A stretch of DNA of 64,000 nucleotides from Flavobacteriales bacterium (GTDB taxonomy: Bacteria > Bacteroidota > Bacteroidia > Flavobacteriales_D > UBA2798): the NCBI GenBank assembly GCA_019694795.1, contig JAIBBF010000004.1, positions 1 to 64,000 on the forward strand, written 5' to 3'. The notes beneath the pieces were generated by a model that made no database searches, was not told where the DNA came from, and saw only the letters and a program-made list of their open reading frames with translations. The position numbers and the translations under genes were made by a program. Each line of letters opens with the position of its first letter. Position 1 is the stretch's first letter. Below are positions 34,709 through 43,408 of the stretch, piece after piece.

Positions 34709-37027
34709 TCAGGGAATCCACTGACTGAAATTTTTCCAATAGGCTTCCCTTCCCCAGCATGAGCTGTAAAGTGACTGTGCAAAGGCTGAATTTTCGTGAT
34801 GTTTTCGGATCACATTTACCCACTTCGATTTTTGATAATAAAAAGAATCTTCTGTTTCGCCACCTCTGTGATAGTGCTGAAAATACCACTTGTTTTTTTC
34901 GCAGCGCGCCAGCATAAACGCAGCAAATGCTTTTTCTTCTTTTTGTGGACTCAGCAAATAGTATAATTGAAAAAGCGAATCAGCTTCGCGGCAGGTGTAA
35001 TAGTTGATGCCAAAGGAATTGTTTTCCATTAATTCATAATTCGACCAGCTCATTTTATTCATTATCCATGAATTTCCATAATAGGTGGTGTTAAAAGCAT
35101 AGGCTGCTTTTCGTTTTAATGCTCTAAGAATTTTTGTACTGTCGGTCGAATGCATATCCTTTTCAATACGCAATAATTCGCGGGCGATTTTTGGTTTGCT
35201 GAGCGGATGTTTCAAATTTCTTGAACGATGCATGTCGCCCGGAACTACCCGAAAGGGATCGGAGGCTAAATAATAGCTGTAGTTTTCGTTTTTCCAATAA
35301 GGTTTTGGTATTTCTTTCCAGGTATTAAGGGCCGATTGGTATTTGCCATAGCGCATCATCAGGCTTCCCGTATAATCGAGCATGATCATTCGTTCAACCG
35401 GATTTCTTCTCACTTCTTCCAATAGAAAATTTAATCCTTTGTCGCTCGTATTCTTCGATTGCAATAACAATAACATGTTTTTGGCAGTTTCTTCAGTGCC
35501 TTCTGCCATTAAATATCTTTTTCCATAATCACCCCATGCAGGTGTCCATTCCGAAATCGGATAATAAAGTGAAAAATTGCATAACCTGTTAAGTGTTAAT
35601 GCAGCATGCGCTTTCATTCCCTTGTGGTGAAATATGTAAAACTGCCAGGCCAGAATACGGTCTTTTATAAATGAACTCTGACCTAATTCCAAATGATGAT
35701 TGATATAATCAATAATCATCACTGCTTTATTTAAACCCTCATTTGCACCGGCGTTTTTCGTTAGCGAGTTGGTCATCCACAAAGTAATTTGCATTTGCAA
35801 AAACAACGGATTATCGCTGTTGTTGGAATAGAATTGATTTTCTTCGAAGGTAAATTCTGTTTTTCCTGCTAAAGCTTCAGTGTGAATTAAGGCGAGTTTC
35901 CAGTAATCGGAAGAATTTTTTCGTTGAATTTTAATCAGCAGATTCAAAAATTGAGTTAATTCTTCACGAATTAATTTCTTCTCAAGTTCAGGATCTCCTT
36001 TTTTCTCTACGTAGTAGTAATTAGTCCGACTTTCCGATCCGAAGGAAGGGAAACCTGAAATTTTTTCCGTGAAAATCAAGTCCTCATATTTCGCAATTTC
36101 TCTGTAAAACAAAAACTCCGTCATGGGTGAGTGAATATCAAATGCGGCAATTTGTACCAGTAAATCGGTGCACAGGCGCGGACTTTTTGCTGCCATTAAA
36201 CATCGGATATTAAATTTATCTACTGGATTGATGGTTTTTTGTAATAATTCCGAGAGTTCTTCCTGCGAAGATTTTTCTAATACAGCAATTCGTTTGTCGG
36301 CAGAATGCACAAATACTTCACTGAAAAGCAGATGAGCTTCTTCGGTTTTTCCAAGTGATAAATAATGACAAGCGCTATAATATTTAGCCCAATAATCGAT
36401 AATACTTGTTGCCGTTTTTCCTTTAAAAAAATGCTCATAAATCATAATGGTTTTTTCAGGGTTGCCCATGTAAAAGGCTTCTTTTATGACCAGAAATGCA
36501 TAGCGTTTTTTTAGATTCTCATCCGGCATAGCGTCCATCTGTACAATCCGCGGTAAATTTCCATTCGCTTCAAAATCATCTCGAATATCTTCTTCCCAGG
36601 GATCCATGTAAATGGAATAAATTACCTCGGTCGACTTCGCTGCGCGGAAATATTCAAGGTATTCGGGTCGTTGATTTAACCACTTTAAAAATGTATTGTC
36701 AGAATAACGTTGGTTGAATTCCGATTCCCGGTCGAAGGCAGAGGGATCACTCTGGTATATGATAAAATCGATGTCTTTTTTTTCAGCTCCTGATAATTTT
36801 TGCCACTCCTCAATATTCAGATTTCTGTCGTGTTCAATACCGAACGAGTTGCTCCGGTCCTGATAATATTCCGAAGTAAAACTTAGTCCGTAAAACTCTT
36901 TGTGGTAGGCATTAAACGGACTAAATAATCCAAACCGGTATTCTTCCAGCGTAGGCCACCATCCGCATGCCTGAACAAGGGAATGGAATAATACAAAATT
37001 ACTGAATAAAAAGATTTTGAATTTCAT
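34709..37027 (-). CDS. Large exported helical protein of unknown function
   Basis: The 772-residue protein has a signal peptide ending near QACGWWP; the mature N-terminus has a CGWWPTLEEYRFGLFSPFN stretch rich in aromatics. The rest is mainly helical and TPR-like, with repeated YxxACxYLxLGKTEEAHLLF-type segments and an SSCWGREAYWKNF end. No named family is recognised. It overlaps the upstream lipoprotein gene by 29 bp, so the two form an operon and probably work together in the periplasm. Confidence 0.75.
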   Translation of the reverse strand: MKFKIFLFSNFVLFHSLVQACGWWPTLEEYRFGLFSPFNAYHKEFYGLSFTSEYYQDRSNSFGIEHDRNLNIEEWQKLSGAEKKDIDFIIYQSDPSAFDRESEFNQRYSDNTFLKWLNQRPEYLEYFRAAKSTEVIYSIYMDPWEEDIRDDFEANGNLPRIVQMDAMPDENLKKRYAFLVIKEAFYMGNPEKTIMIYEHFFKGKTATSIIDYWAKYYSACHYLSLGKTEEAHLLFSEVFVHSADKRIAVLEKSSQEELSELLQKTINPVDKFNIRCLMAAKSPRLCTDLLVQIAAFDIHSPMTEFLFYREIAKYEDLIFTEKISGFPSFGSESRTNYYYVEKKGDPELEKKLIREELTQFLNLLIKIQRKNSSDYWKLALIHTEALAGKTEFTFEENQFYSNNSDNPLFLQMQITLWMTNSLTKNAGANEGLNKAVMIIDYINHHLELGQSSFIKDRILAWQFYIFHHKGMKAHAALTLNRLCNFSLYYPISEWTPAWGDYGKRYLMAEGTEETAKNMLLLLQSKNTSDKGLNFLLEEVRRNPVERMIMLDYTGSLMMRYGKYQSALNTWKEIPKPYWKNENYSYYLASDPFRVVPGDMHRSRNLKHPLSKPKIARELLRIEKDMHSTDSTKILRALKRKAAYAFNTTYYGNSWIMNKMSWSNYELMENNSFGINYYTCREADSLFQLYYLLSPQKEEKAFAAFMLARCEKNKWYFQHYHRGGETEDSFYYQKSKWVNVIRKHHENSAFAQSLYSSCWGREAYWKNFSQWIP

Positions 37028-38024
37028 GGAAATAGTGACTTGAATAATTTTTATAATTCATGGCTTGTAAATCGAAAAAAATCACCTGCGATTCCGGAAA
37101 TTGCTTAGCGAGTTCAGCCGCAGCTTTTTTTAAGGTAGAAGGATTTACCGTTTCATAGCGAATGGTATTCCCAATTCTGTATTCGGGAATATGTTCATTG
37201 CCAAAATTGTTTTCAATTTTGTATTCGTTGGTATTAATTGGAACCAGGTTGCCATTGTTGATCATTTTCTCCATTTCTTCACCGCGGATTAATCCGAAAA
37301 ATTCTTCCTGATCATATTCTACACCCTGACTATAGATCGGCAAGGCGATGTCGAGTGGAATGGGATATTCCTCATTGGTATTCAAATACAAACTCCCTTC
37401 TTCGTGATCGAGAATATGATTTTTGGTTCCGGATTTTCGCAGATCACTCATGTTGTAATACATCAGCACGCCTTTATCTACTGGAGGAATTCCGGATTTT
37501 TCGGGGTATTTATATTGGTAAAGGCGTATGGTGGAGCTGAGCTTTAGTCCGGGATTGAGTTTCCGTATTTCTTTTAGAAAATAGAAATATTTATCACGGG
37601 TTGAGTTGTTCCAGTCGCAATCGAATTGCAATTCACGCAGTGGACTTTGTGATTGCCGATGATGCATTCGGATGATTTTTGCATAGGTTTTTTCTGCGTA
37701 TTCGCCCATCTTTTCCGCTTGCGTATTGTCAAGGGCATTGTTGTCGATATAAACAACCGGTACAATTTCGAGCGTGGAAGGGAATTTTTGAGATTGCCGT
37801 AAGCGTCCCGTCGGTTCCAGTTCCCGCCAGTAATAGGAGCTGTTGTCCAAATCGAAAAAGCGCACATAGAGTTTTTCTACCTGATTTTCTGCCAGCAGGA
37901 TGGAGTCCTGTTCACTAAATTCAAAATTGGTTTTCCAATAATAAAAAGAGGGATGAATCTCACTTGTTTTTCCCTTGCAGGAATACAACATCAGAGAAAT
38001 CAAAATCAGGCAGCTGTATTTCAT
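36999..38024 (-). CDS. Lipoprotein of unknown function, possible TIM-barrel fold
   Basis: The 341-residue protein has a lipobox (LMLYSC, lipidated C16). Its middle has LRELQFDCDWNNSTRDKYFY, then LSSTIRLYQYKY, then VLMYYNMSDL, an order of strand ends (acidic, aromatic, aromatic) reminiscent of glycoside-hydrolase-like TIM barrels such as GH18 or DUF3142 proteins. This is pattern reading, not a firm family call. The gene is divergent from 38115 and precedes the 772-aa gene with overlap. Confidence 0.7.
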   Translation of the reverse strand: MKYSCLILISLMLYSCKGKTSEIHPSFYYWKTNFEFSEQDSILLAENQVEKLYVRFFDLDNSSYYWRELEPTGRLRQSQKFPSTLEIVPVVYIDNNALDNTQAEKMGEYAEKTYAKIIRMHHRQSQSPLRELQFDCDWNNSTRDKYFYFLKEIRKLNPGLKLSSTIRLYQYKYPEKSGIPPVDKGVLMYYNMSDLRKSGTKNHILDHEEGSLYLNTNEEYPIPLDIALPIYSQGVEYDQEEFFGLIRGEEMEKMINNGNLVPINTNEYKIENNFGNEHIPEYRIGNTIRYETVNPSTLKKAAAELAKQFPESQVIFFDLQAMNYKNYSSHYFHEIQNLFIQ

Positions 38025-38114
38025 GGACTAAAAATAATTCCGGCATTTAAAGGGGAGTTCTCCATTTGATTAAACGCAGTCATTCATCTAGTTTTCGTAA
38101 AGTAACCGTAGGGT

Positions 38115-38633
38115 ATGCATTTACGTAGAAGGAGTATGACCTCTTTTTCCGTTTTTACCGAAAAACAATATTTCCGCCAGTGGTGGATTATTGGATTAAT
38201 GACTTTTATCAACGCCTTATTCGCTTATGGAGCAGTATCCCAATTGATTTTTGATGTCCCTTTTGGAAATCATCCGATGAATGATACGGGACTCCTGGTT
38301 TTACTTATTTTCCTGGGTATTTTTAATTATTTCTTTTTTACGATGCGACTGGAAACAAAGGTAGATGCCGAAGGAATTTCTGTGAAGTACTTTCCTTTAT
38401 TGATCAAACCTCGTTTCTATAGCTGGAAGGAAATAAAAACGATTGAAATAAGGCAATATCGTCCCCTTGCCGAATACGGAGGCTGGGGATTGAGGGGATG
38501 GCGAAAAAATCAGGCTTTAAATGTGAGTGGAAATATCGGAATCCAGCTTGTGTTTATAAATGAGCATAAGCTTTTAATCGGTACTCAAAAACCGGATGAA
38601 CTCAGGGACGTTTTAATGGCGCTGAAAAAATAA
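38115..38633 (+). CDS. Small two-helix membrane protein with PH-like cytoplasmic domain
   Basis: The 172-residue protein has two membrane helices (~24-45 and ~60-78), then a beta-rich segment starting METKVDAEGISVKYFPLL with YSWKEIKTIEIRQYRPLAEY and ending in KPDELRDVLMALKK. That layout resembles bacterial PH-like membrane proteins. ATG 38115 is used; ATG 38136 is equally possible. The stop abuts the convergent HD gene with no spacer. The function is unknown. Confidence 0.72.
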   Translation: MHLRRRSMTSFSVFTEKQYFRQWWIIGLMTFINALFAYGAVSQLIFDVPFGNHPMNDTGLLVLLIFLGIFNYFFFTMRLETKVDAEGISVKYFPLLIKPRFYSWKEIKTIEIRQYRPLAEYGGWGLRGWRKNQALNVSGNIGIQLVFINEHKLLIGTQKPDELRDVLMALKK

Positions 38634-39857
38634 TCAGCGTACTACCGCCAATACATGTTTTTTAACCGGCTTGGCCAGGGCAGAAATATTGAGGTTGTCC
38701 GAAGATTCAGCAATATCGTTCAGTTGACCATTTTTAAACAGCAGGTAAATTTTATCGCTTTTGGGGTTGTAGGCGTTGTTGGTTATTGAGGACGAAACAA
38801 CAAAATATCCGGCTTCCTGTTCACTAAAGTGAAATCGTTTCATCACCAGTGATTTTTGTTCCTGAATTTGCTCCTTACTAATGCTTGTTTTTTCCAACCG
38901 AATTCTGAATAATTTCCGATTGATAAAATCTGTACAGAGTTTTTTCAGAATACGGTCGTCGCAATGCATCCAGGCTTTAATAGCGCTCATGATGTCATAA
39001 TCATCCAAACTGGCAAAGGTATCCAGCAAGTTTTGATCCATGTCGAAATCGATACGGTTAAAGCGGTTATAGAGGAAGGTTTCCAGTGCAGGTGAGCACC
39101 AGAGTTTTTTCTTTTTCATCGCCAGTTCTTTGGCGCGTTTAAGAATATTAATCAACATTAATTCCGCCGCCACAACGGTTTTATGCAGATAAACCTGCCA
39201 GTACATAAGGCGACGAGCAACGATAAATTTCTCAATGGAATAAATACCTTTTTCTTCCACCACAAGTTGATCTTTGTGTACGTCGAGCATTTTTATGATC
39301 CGTTCACTTCCAACCACTCCCTCTGAAACTCCGGTATAAAAACTATCGCGGTTTAAGTAATCGAGACGATCCATATCCAATTGCGAACTCACCAATTGGT
39401 GCAGGAATTTCTTTTTATAGGTGTTGTTGAATATTTTAATGGTAAGGTCCAGTTTGCCTTTGAATTCCACATTCAATCGTTCCATGAAGAGCAGTGATAT
39501 TTCTTCATGATGTACTTCTTCTACAATGGTGTTTTCTAAAGCATGGGAGAATGGACCATGTCCTATATCATGCAATAAAATAGCTGCGGTTACCGCTTCT
39601 GCTTCTTCGTCGCTAATGCTGTTTCCCTTGGAACGTAAAGTTTCAATAGCCTGGGTCATGAGATGCATGGCACCCATTGCGTGGTGAAAACGGGTATGCA
39701 GTGCACCGGGATAAACCATGTGCGACATTCCCAATTGTTTTATCCGGCGCAAGCGCTGAAAGTAGGGGTGATCGATGATGTCCAGACACAAATCGTAAGG
39801 AATGGTAACAAAACCATAAACGGGATCGTTGAATATTTTTTTCTTGTTATGTGCCAT
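38634..39857 (-). CDS. HD domain phosphohydrolase, dGTPase-like
   Basis: ATG 39857 gives 407 residues (MAHNKKKIFNDPVYGFVTIP). The metal-binding HD set is complete: HTRFHH (54-59), HDIGHGPFSH (96-105) and QLDMDRLDYLNRDSFYTG further on. The family includes SAMHD1-like and dGTP triphosphohydrolases, and Bacteroidota members are common beside lpx and porX genes. Nucleotide or nucleotide-sugar phosphate hydrolysis is likely, but the substrate is undefined. A -7 box at 39873-39880 lies 15 bp upstream. Confidence 0.9.
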   Translation of the reverse strand: MAHNKKKIFNDPVYGFVTIPYDLCLDIIDHPYFQRLRRIKQLGMSHMVYPGALHTRFHHAMGAMHLMTQAIETLRSKGNSISDEEAEAVTAAILLHDIGHGPFSHALENTIVEEVHHEEISLLFMERLNVEFKGKLDLTIKIFNNTYKKKFLHQLVSSQLDMDRLDYLNRDSFYTGVSEGVVGSERIIKMLDVHKDQLVVEEKGIYSIEKFIVARRLMYWQVYLHKTVVAAELMLINILKRAKELAMKKKKLWCSPALETFLYNRFNRIDFDMDQNLLDTFASLDDYDIMSAIKAWMHCDDRILKKLCTDFINRKLFRIRLEKTSISKEQIQEQKSLVMKRFHFSEQEAGYFVVSSSITNNAYNPKSDKIYLLFKNGQLNDIAESSDNLNISALAKPVKKHVLAVVR

Positions 39858-39872
39858 AGCAAAAGGGAAAAT

Positions 39873-39880
39873 CAAATATA
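39873..39880 (-). promoter_or_regulatory. -7 box TATATTTG for the HD gene
   Basis: This exact TAnnTTTG match is 15 bp upstream of ATG 39857, implying a leader near 12 nt. It supports the start at 39857 over the in-frame ATG at 39875, which would lie upstream of the RNA start. Confidence 0.45.
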
Positions 39881-39955
39881 TACAGAATCACTCAACAATA
39901 AATCATCCGGAGATGCGTATTTGATAGTATATTTACCAATCGTAATCGGATAAAA

Positions 39956-41506
39956 ATGGAAAAGGTCGAAATTTTATGGGCTGATGATGAAATTGACATG
40001 TTAAAGCCACATGTGATGTTTCTGGAACAAAAGGGCTATGCCGTCACTACGGTGAACAATGGGGCAGAGGCGGTGGAACAATCGCGCAAAAAGAATTTCG
40101 ATATTATTTTCCTTGATGAAAACATGCCGGGTTTAACAGGATTGGAAACCCTTGAGCGAATTAAAGCGCTTCATCCGAATGTTCCCGTGGTAATGATCAC
40201 CAAAAGTGAGGAGGAGTCCATTATGGAAAGTGCCATTGGTGGAAAAATATCCGATTACCTCATTAAACCGGTCAACCCGAATCAGATTTTATTATCCATC
40301 AAGAAAAATCTCGATTCGAAGCGTTTGGTGACAGAAAAAACCAGCATGAATTATCAGCAGGAGTTTCGCAATATCGGAATAGAATTGGGGAACCTGAAAT
40401 CGGTGGATGAATGGAAAAGTATGTTTCGTCGTTTGGTGTATTGGGATCTTGAATTAGAAAAGGTAAGTGACCCCGGTTTACATCAGATTCTTCAAATGCA
40501 AAAAGTGGAAGCCAATAATTTGTTTTCACGTTTTGTGGCCGATCGCTATTTCGAATGGGTGAACGGGAAATCTTCCGATGTACCGTTAATGTCGCACAAC
40601 CTGCTCAAGAAAAAATGTTTGTCCGACATCGAAAAAGAACCCGTATTCTTAATTGTTATTGATAATCTTCGTTTCGATCAGTGGAAAGCGATTCGTCCCT
40701 TTTTAATGGAGTTTTTCACCGAATCGGAAGAGGATTTGTATTTCTCTATTCTTCCAACGGCTACCCAATATGCACGTAATGCATTGTTCGCGGGATTAAT
40801 GCCTTCTGAAATCCAGAAAAAATATCCGAGTATGTGGATGAACGATGATGATGAGGGTGGAAAAAATAATTTCGAAAAGGAATTTCTGGAAGGACAATTA
40901 AAAATGCTGGGGAAAAACGTTAAGTTTTCCTATAATAAAATCACTAACCTGAATGCAGGGAAAAAAGTGGTGGACCAATTCAATAATTTATTGGGGAATC
41001 AGCTCAATGTGGTGGTGTACAATTTCGTCGATATGCTTTCGCATGCAAGAACGGATATGGAAGTCATTCGTGAACTCGCCGATAACGAAATTTCCTATCG
41101 CTCCATTACCAGAAGCTGGTTCGAGCATTCTCCATTGTTCGAACTGATGCGAAAAATAGGGGAGAAAAAAATTAAAATGGTTATTACCACCGATCACGGT
41201 ACGGTGCATGTACAGGAACCGAGCAAAATTGTTGGCGACCGCAACACGAATACCAACCTCCGTTATAAACAAGGCAAGAATTTAAATTATAATTCGAAAG
41301 ACGTATTCGAAGTAAAAAATCCGGCGGATGCATTTTTGCCAAAACTGAATGTAAGTACCACTTATGTTTTCGCTAAAGAGTATAAGTTTTTCGTTTACCC
41401 GAATAACTACAATCACTTTGTGAATTTTTATCAGGGAACTTTCCAGCATGGCGGAATTTCATTGGAGGAAATGATAATCCCGTGTATTACATTGATTCCC
41501 AAATAG
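39956..41506 (+). CDS. porX: PorX, type IX secretion response regulator with PglZ domain
   Basis: The 516-residue protein joins a receiver domain (1-~120; acidic pocket WADDE, phospho-acceptor D54 in IIFLDENMPG, K104) to a C-terminal PglZ/alkaline-phosphatase-like domain with VIDNLRFDQWK, SILPTATQYARNALFAG and TTDHGTVHVQEPSK. This architecture defines PorX, which works with the kinase PorY and an ECF sigma factor to control type IX secretion; its PglZ domain has been reported to cleave oligoadenylate. A near-match -7 box (39928-39935, TATATTTA) lies 20 bp upstream. The gene downstream is a type IX cargo protein. Confidence 0.95.
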   Translation: MEKVEILWADDEIDMLKPHVMFLEQKGYAVTTVNNGAEAVEQSRKKNFDIIFLDENMPGLTGLETLERIKALHPNVPVVMITKSEEESIMESAIGGKISDYLIKPVNPNQILLSIKKNLDSKRLVTEKTSMNYQQEFRNIGIELGNLKSVDEWKSMFRRLVYWDLELEKVSDPGLHQILQMQKVEANNLFSRFVADRYFEWVNGKSSDVPLMSHNLLKKKCLSDIEKEPVFLIVIDNLRFDQWKAIRPFLMEFFTESEEDLYFSILPTATQYARNALFAGLMPSEIQKKYPSMWMNDDDEGGKNNFEKEFLEGQLKMLGKNVKFSYNKITNLNAGKKVVDQFNNLLGNQLNVVVYNFVDMLSHARTDMEVIRELADNEISYRSITRSWFEHSPLFELMRKIGEKKIKMVITTDHGTVHVQEPSKIVGDRNTNTNLRYKQGKNLNYNSKDVFEVKNPADAFLPKLNVSTTYVFAKEYKFFVYPNNYNHFVNFYQGTFQHGGISLEEMIIPCITLIPK

Positions 41507-41566
41507 TTTTAGGGTTTGCATGGCTTGGTATTATGGATTAATTTAGCCTGACTATTTTTATCCCTA

Positions 41567-43408
41567 ATGAAGTCGGTAGTTTTATTCTTTGCAGTTACGT
41601 TTTGCTCGCCATTGTTAGTTGCGCAAACGGGTCCCGGTGGTATCGGGAATACCAGCAGCAATGCACTCTGGTTGCGTGCGGATGCCGGAACCAGTACCAC
41701 CACCAATGCAGCAGCAGTTAGTTCCTGGGGCGATGGTTCCGGGAACGCGAATGATGTATCTCAATCCACCGCTGCACAACAACCCACTTACCGGACCAAT
41801 ATCATGAATGGTTATCCTTCCATTCTGTTTGATAATAACAGCACCTCAGGCCAAAACGATTTTTTCTCCGGAGCCGATAACAGTACACTTGATAATACCA
41901 ACGGGCTAACCATATTTACAGTTACTCGTCCGAATAGCAATTCCGGTAATGCGCGAAGCATTGTGGCAAAACGGACAAACGTTGGCGTGAATCAGGCCTA
42001 CATGTTTTTCTATTATACCGGTAATTATATGTGGACCGATATTATCAGTAATGATAATCGCTTTTCCACTAATCCAACAGCCTTTACTTCCGGAAATAAT
42101 TATTTGCACACGTTGTTGTACGACGGAACATTATCGGCACCCAATCGTTCGAAAGTCTATTTAGCTTCTTCCTTATTAGTTACCGCAACAGAATCCGGAT
42201 CTACCATTCCCGATTATGCATCACCGCTAATTGTAGGAGCAACACACGTGGGTGATAATCGTGCATTCGACGGATACATATCTGAGATCATTATTTTTCG
42301 TGTGGCGCTTACCGAAACACAACGAATCATTGTAGATAATTACTTGTCGGCAAAATACAATATCGCTCTATCAGCAAATGATTATTACAGCATGGATACA
42401 CCGGCTAATGGTAATTATGATCATGAAGTGGCGGGAATAGGCAGAAGATTACCTACTGAATATGTCGACGATGCACAGGGAACATCCTTCGTGCGCATTT
42501 CGAATCCTTCGGCATTGAGCAATAATGAGTATTTATTATGGGGACATGATAATGGTTCTATCGTAAATAACAATACCAGTGATGTAGACGGCACCATCAT
42601 TCAATCGCGTTTAAACCGGATTTGGAGAGTGGATGAAACAGGTGATGTAGGAACTGTTACGCTTGCCTTTGATGTATCTACTTTTACTTCGGTGGTAGGT
42701 ACTGACTTGCGTTTGTTGATCGACCGTGACGGAGATGGTTTTTTTGATAATGATATCACTCCACAAACGGGATCATTTTCCTCTGGTGTTGTAACATTCA
42801 CCAATGTCGATTTTCAAGCGGGCGATCGTTTTACATTGGGTTCGGTTAATGCATTGCAAACTCCATTGCCTGTGGAAATGCTTTATTTCGATGTGGAACG
42901 TGAGAAAGAGTTTGTTCGTTTAAACTGGACCACTGCCTCCGAAACAAATAATGATTTTTTTGAGTTGCAAAAAAGTACTGATGCACAGCATTGGGAAGTT
43001 TTTGGACAAGTACCGGGATCCGGTCATTCCAATATCGTTCGCAATTATACATCACTGGATGTTCATCCTGCAGAAGGAATAAATTATTACCGTTTACGTC
43101 AGCAAGATTTCAATGGCGCATCTGAATTTTCACAGGTTCGTGCCATTCAATTTGAAAACGATACACAAGATGGCCTGCTTCTATATCCCAATCCGGGATC
43201 CGGCAATGTCACATTATGTGGCACCAATAATTCGGAAATCTCGGGAAGTTTAAATGTGTATACGGTAGATGGAAAATTAATTTATTCTACCAGTGCTAAC
43301 AGAATAAACAAACTGGATATTACCATTTCCGAATGGGAATCCGGAACTTACCTTTTTATCTTTAGTCAGGATCAAAAGTCAAGTCAATTCCTCTTCATCA
43401 AAGAATAA
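41567..43408 (+). CDS. Secreted protein with type IX (type A) sorting domain
   Basis: The 613-residue protein has a signal peptide (MKSVVLFFAVTFCSPLLVAQ). Its N-terminal ~250 residues match the LamG/concanavalin-like pattern of Bacteroidota surface proteins (NALWLRADAGTSTTTN, ISEIIIFRVALTETQR). A beta-rich region follows (NDYYSMDTPANGNYDHEVAG), then VEMLYFDVEREKEFVRLNWT. The end (~537-613, LLLYPNPGSG ... GTYLF ... FLFIKE) is the type A sorting tail for export by the type IX system. A calcium-like DRDGDGFFDND loop occurs near 385. No catalytic motif is seen, so binding or structural roles are likely. Confidence 0.87.
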   Translation: MKSVVLFFAVTFCSPLLVAQTGPGGIGNTSSNALWLRADAGTSTTTNAAAVSSWGDGSGNANDVSQSTAAQQPTYRTNIMNGYPSILFDNNSTSGQNDFFSGADNSTLDNTNGLTIFTVTRPNSNSGNARSIVAKRTNVGVNQAYMFFYYTGNYMWTDIISNDNRFSTNPTAFTSGNNYLHTLLYDGTLSAPNRSKVYLASSLLVTATESGSTIPDYASPLIVGATHVGDNRAFDGYISEIIIFRVALTETQRIIVDNYLSAKYNIALSANDYYSMDTPANGNYDHEVAGIGRRLPTEYVDDAQGTSFVRISNPSALSNNEYLLWGHDNGSIVNNNTSDVDGTIIQSRLNRIWRVDETGDVGTVTLAFDVSTFTSVVGTDLRLLIDRDGDGFFDNDITPQTGSFSSGVVTFTNVDFQAGDRFTLGSVNALQTPLPVEMLYFDVEREKEFVRLNWTTASETNNDFFELQKSTDAQHWEVFGQVPGSGHSNIVRNYTSLDVHPAEGINYYRLRQQDFNGASEFSQVRAIQFENDTQDGLLLYPNPGSGNVTLCGTNNSEISGSLNVYTVDGKLIYSTSANRINKLDITISEWESGTYLFIFSQDQKSSQFLFIKE

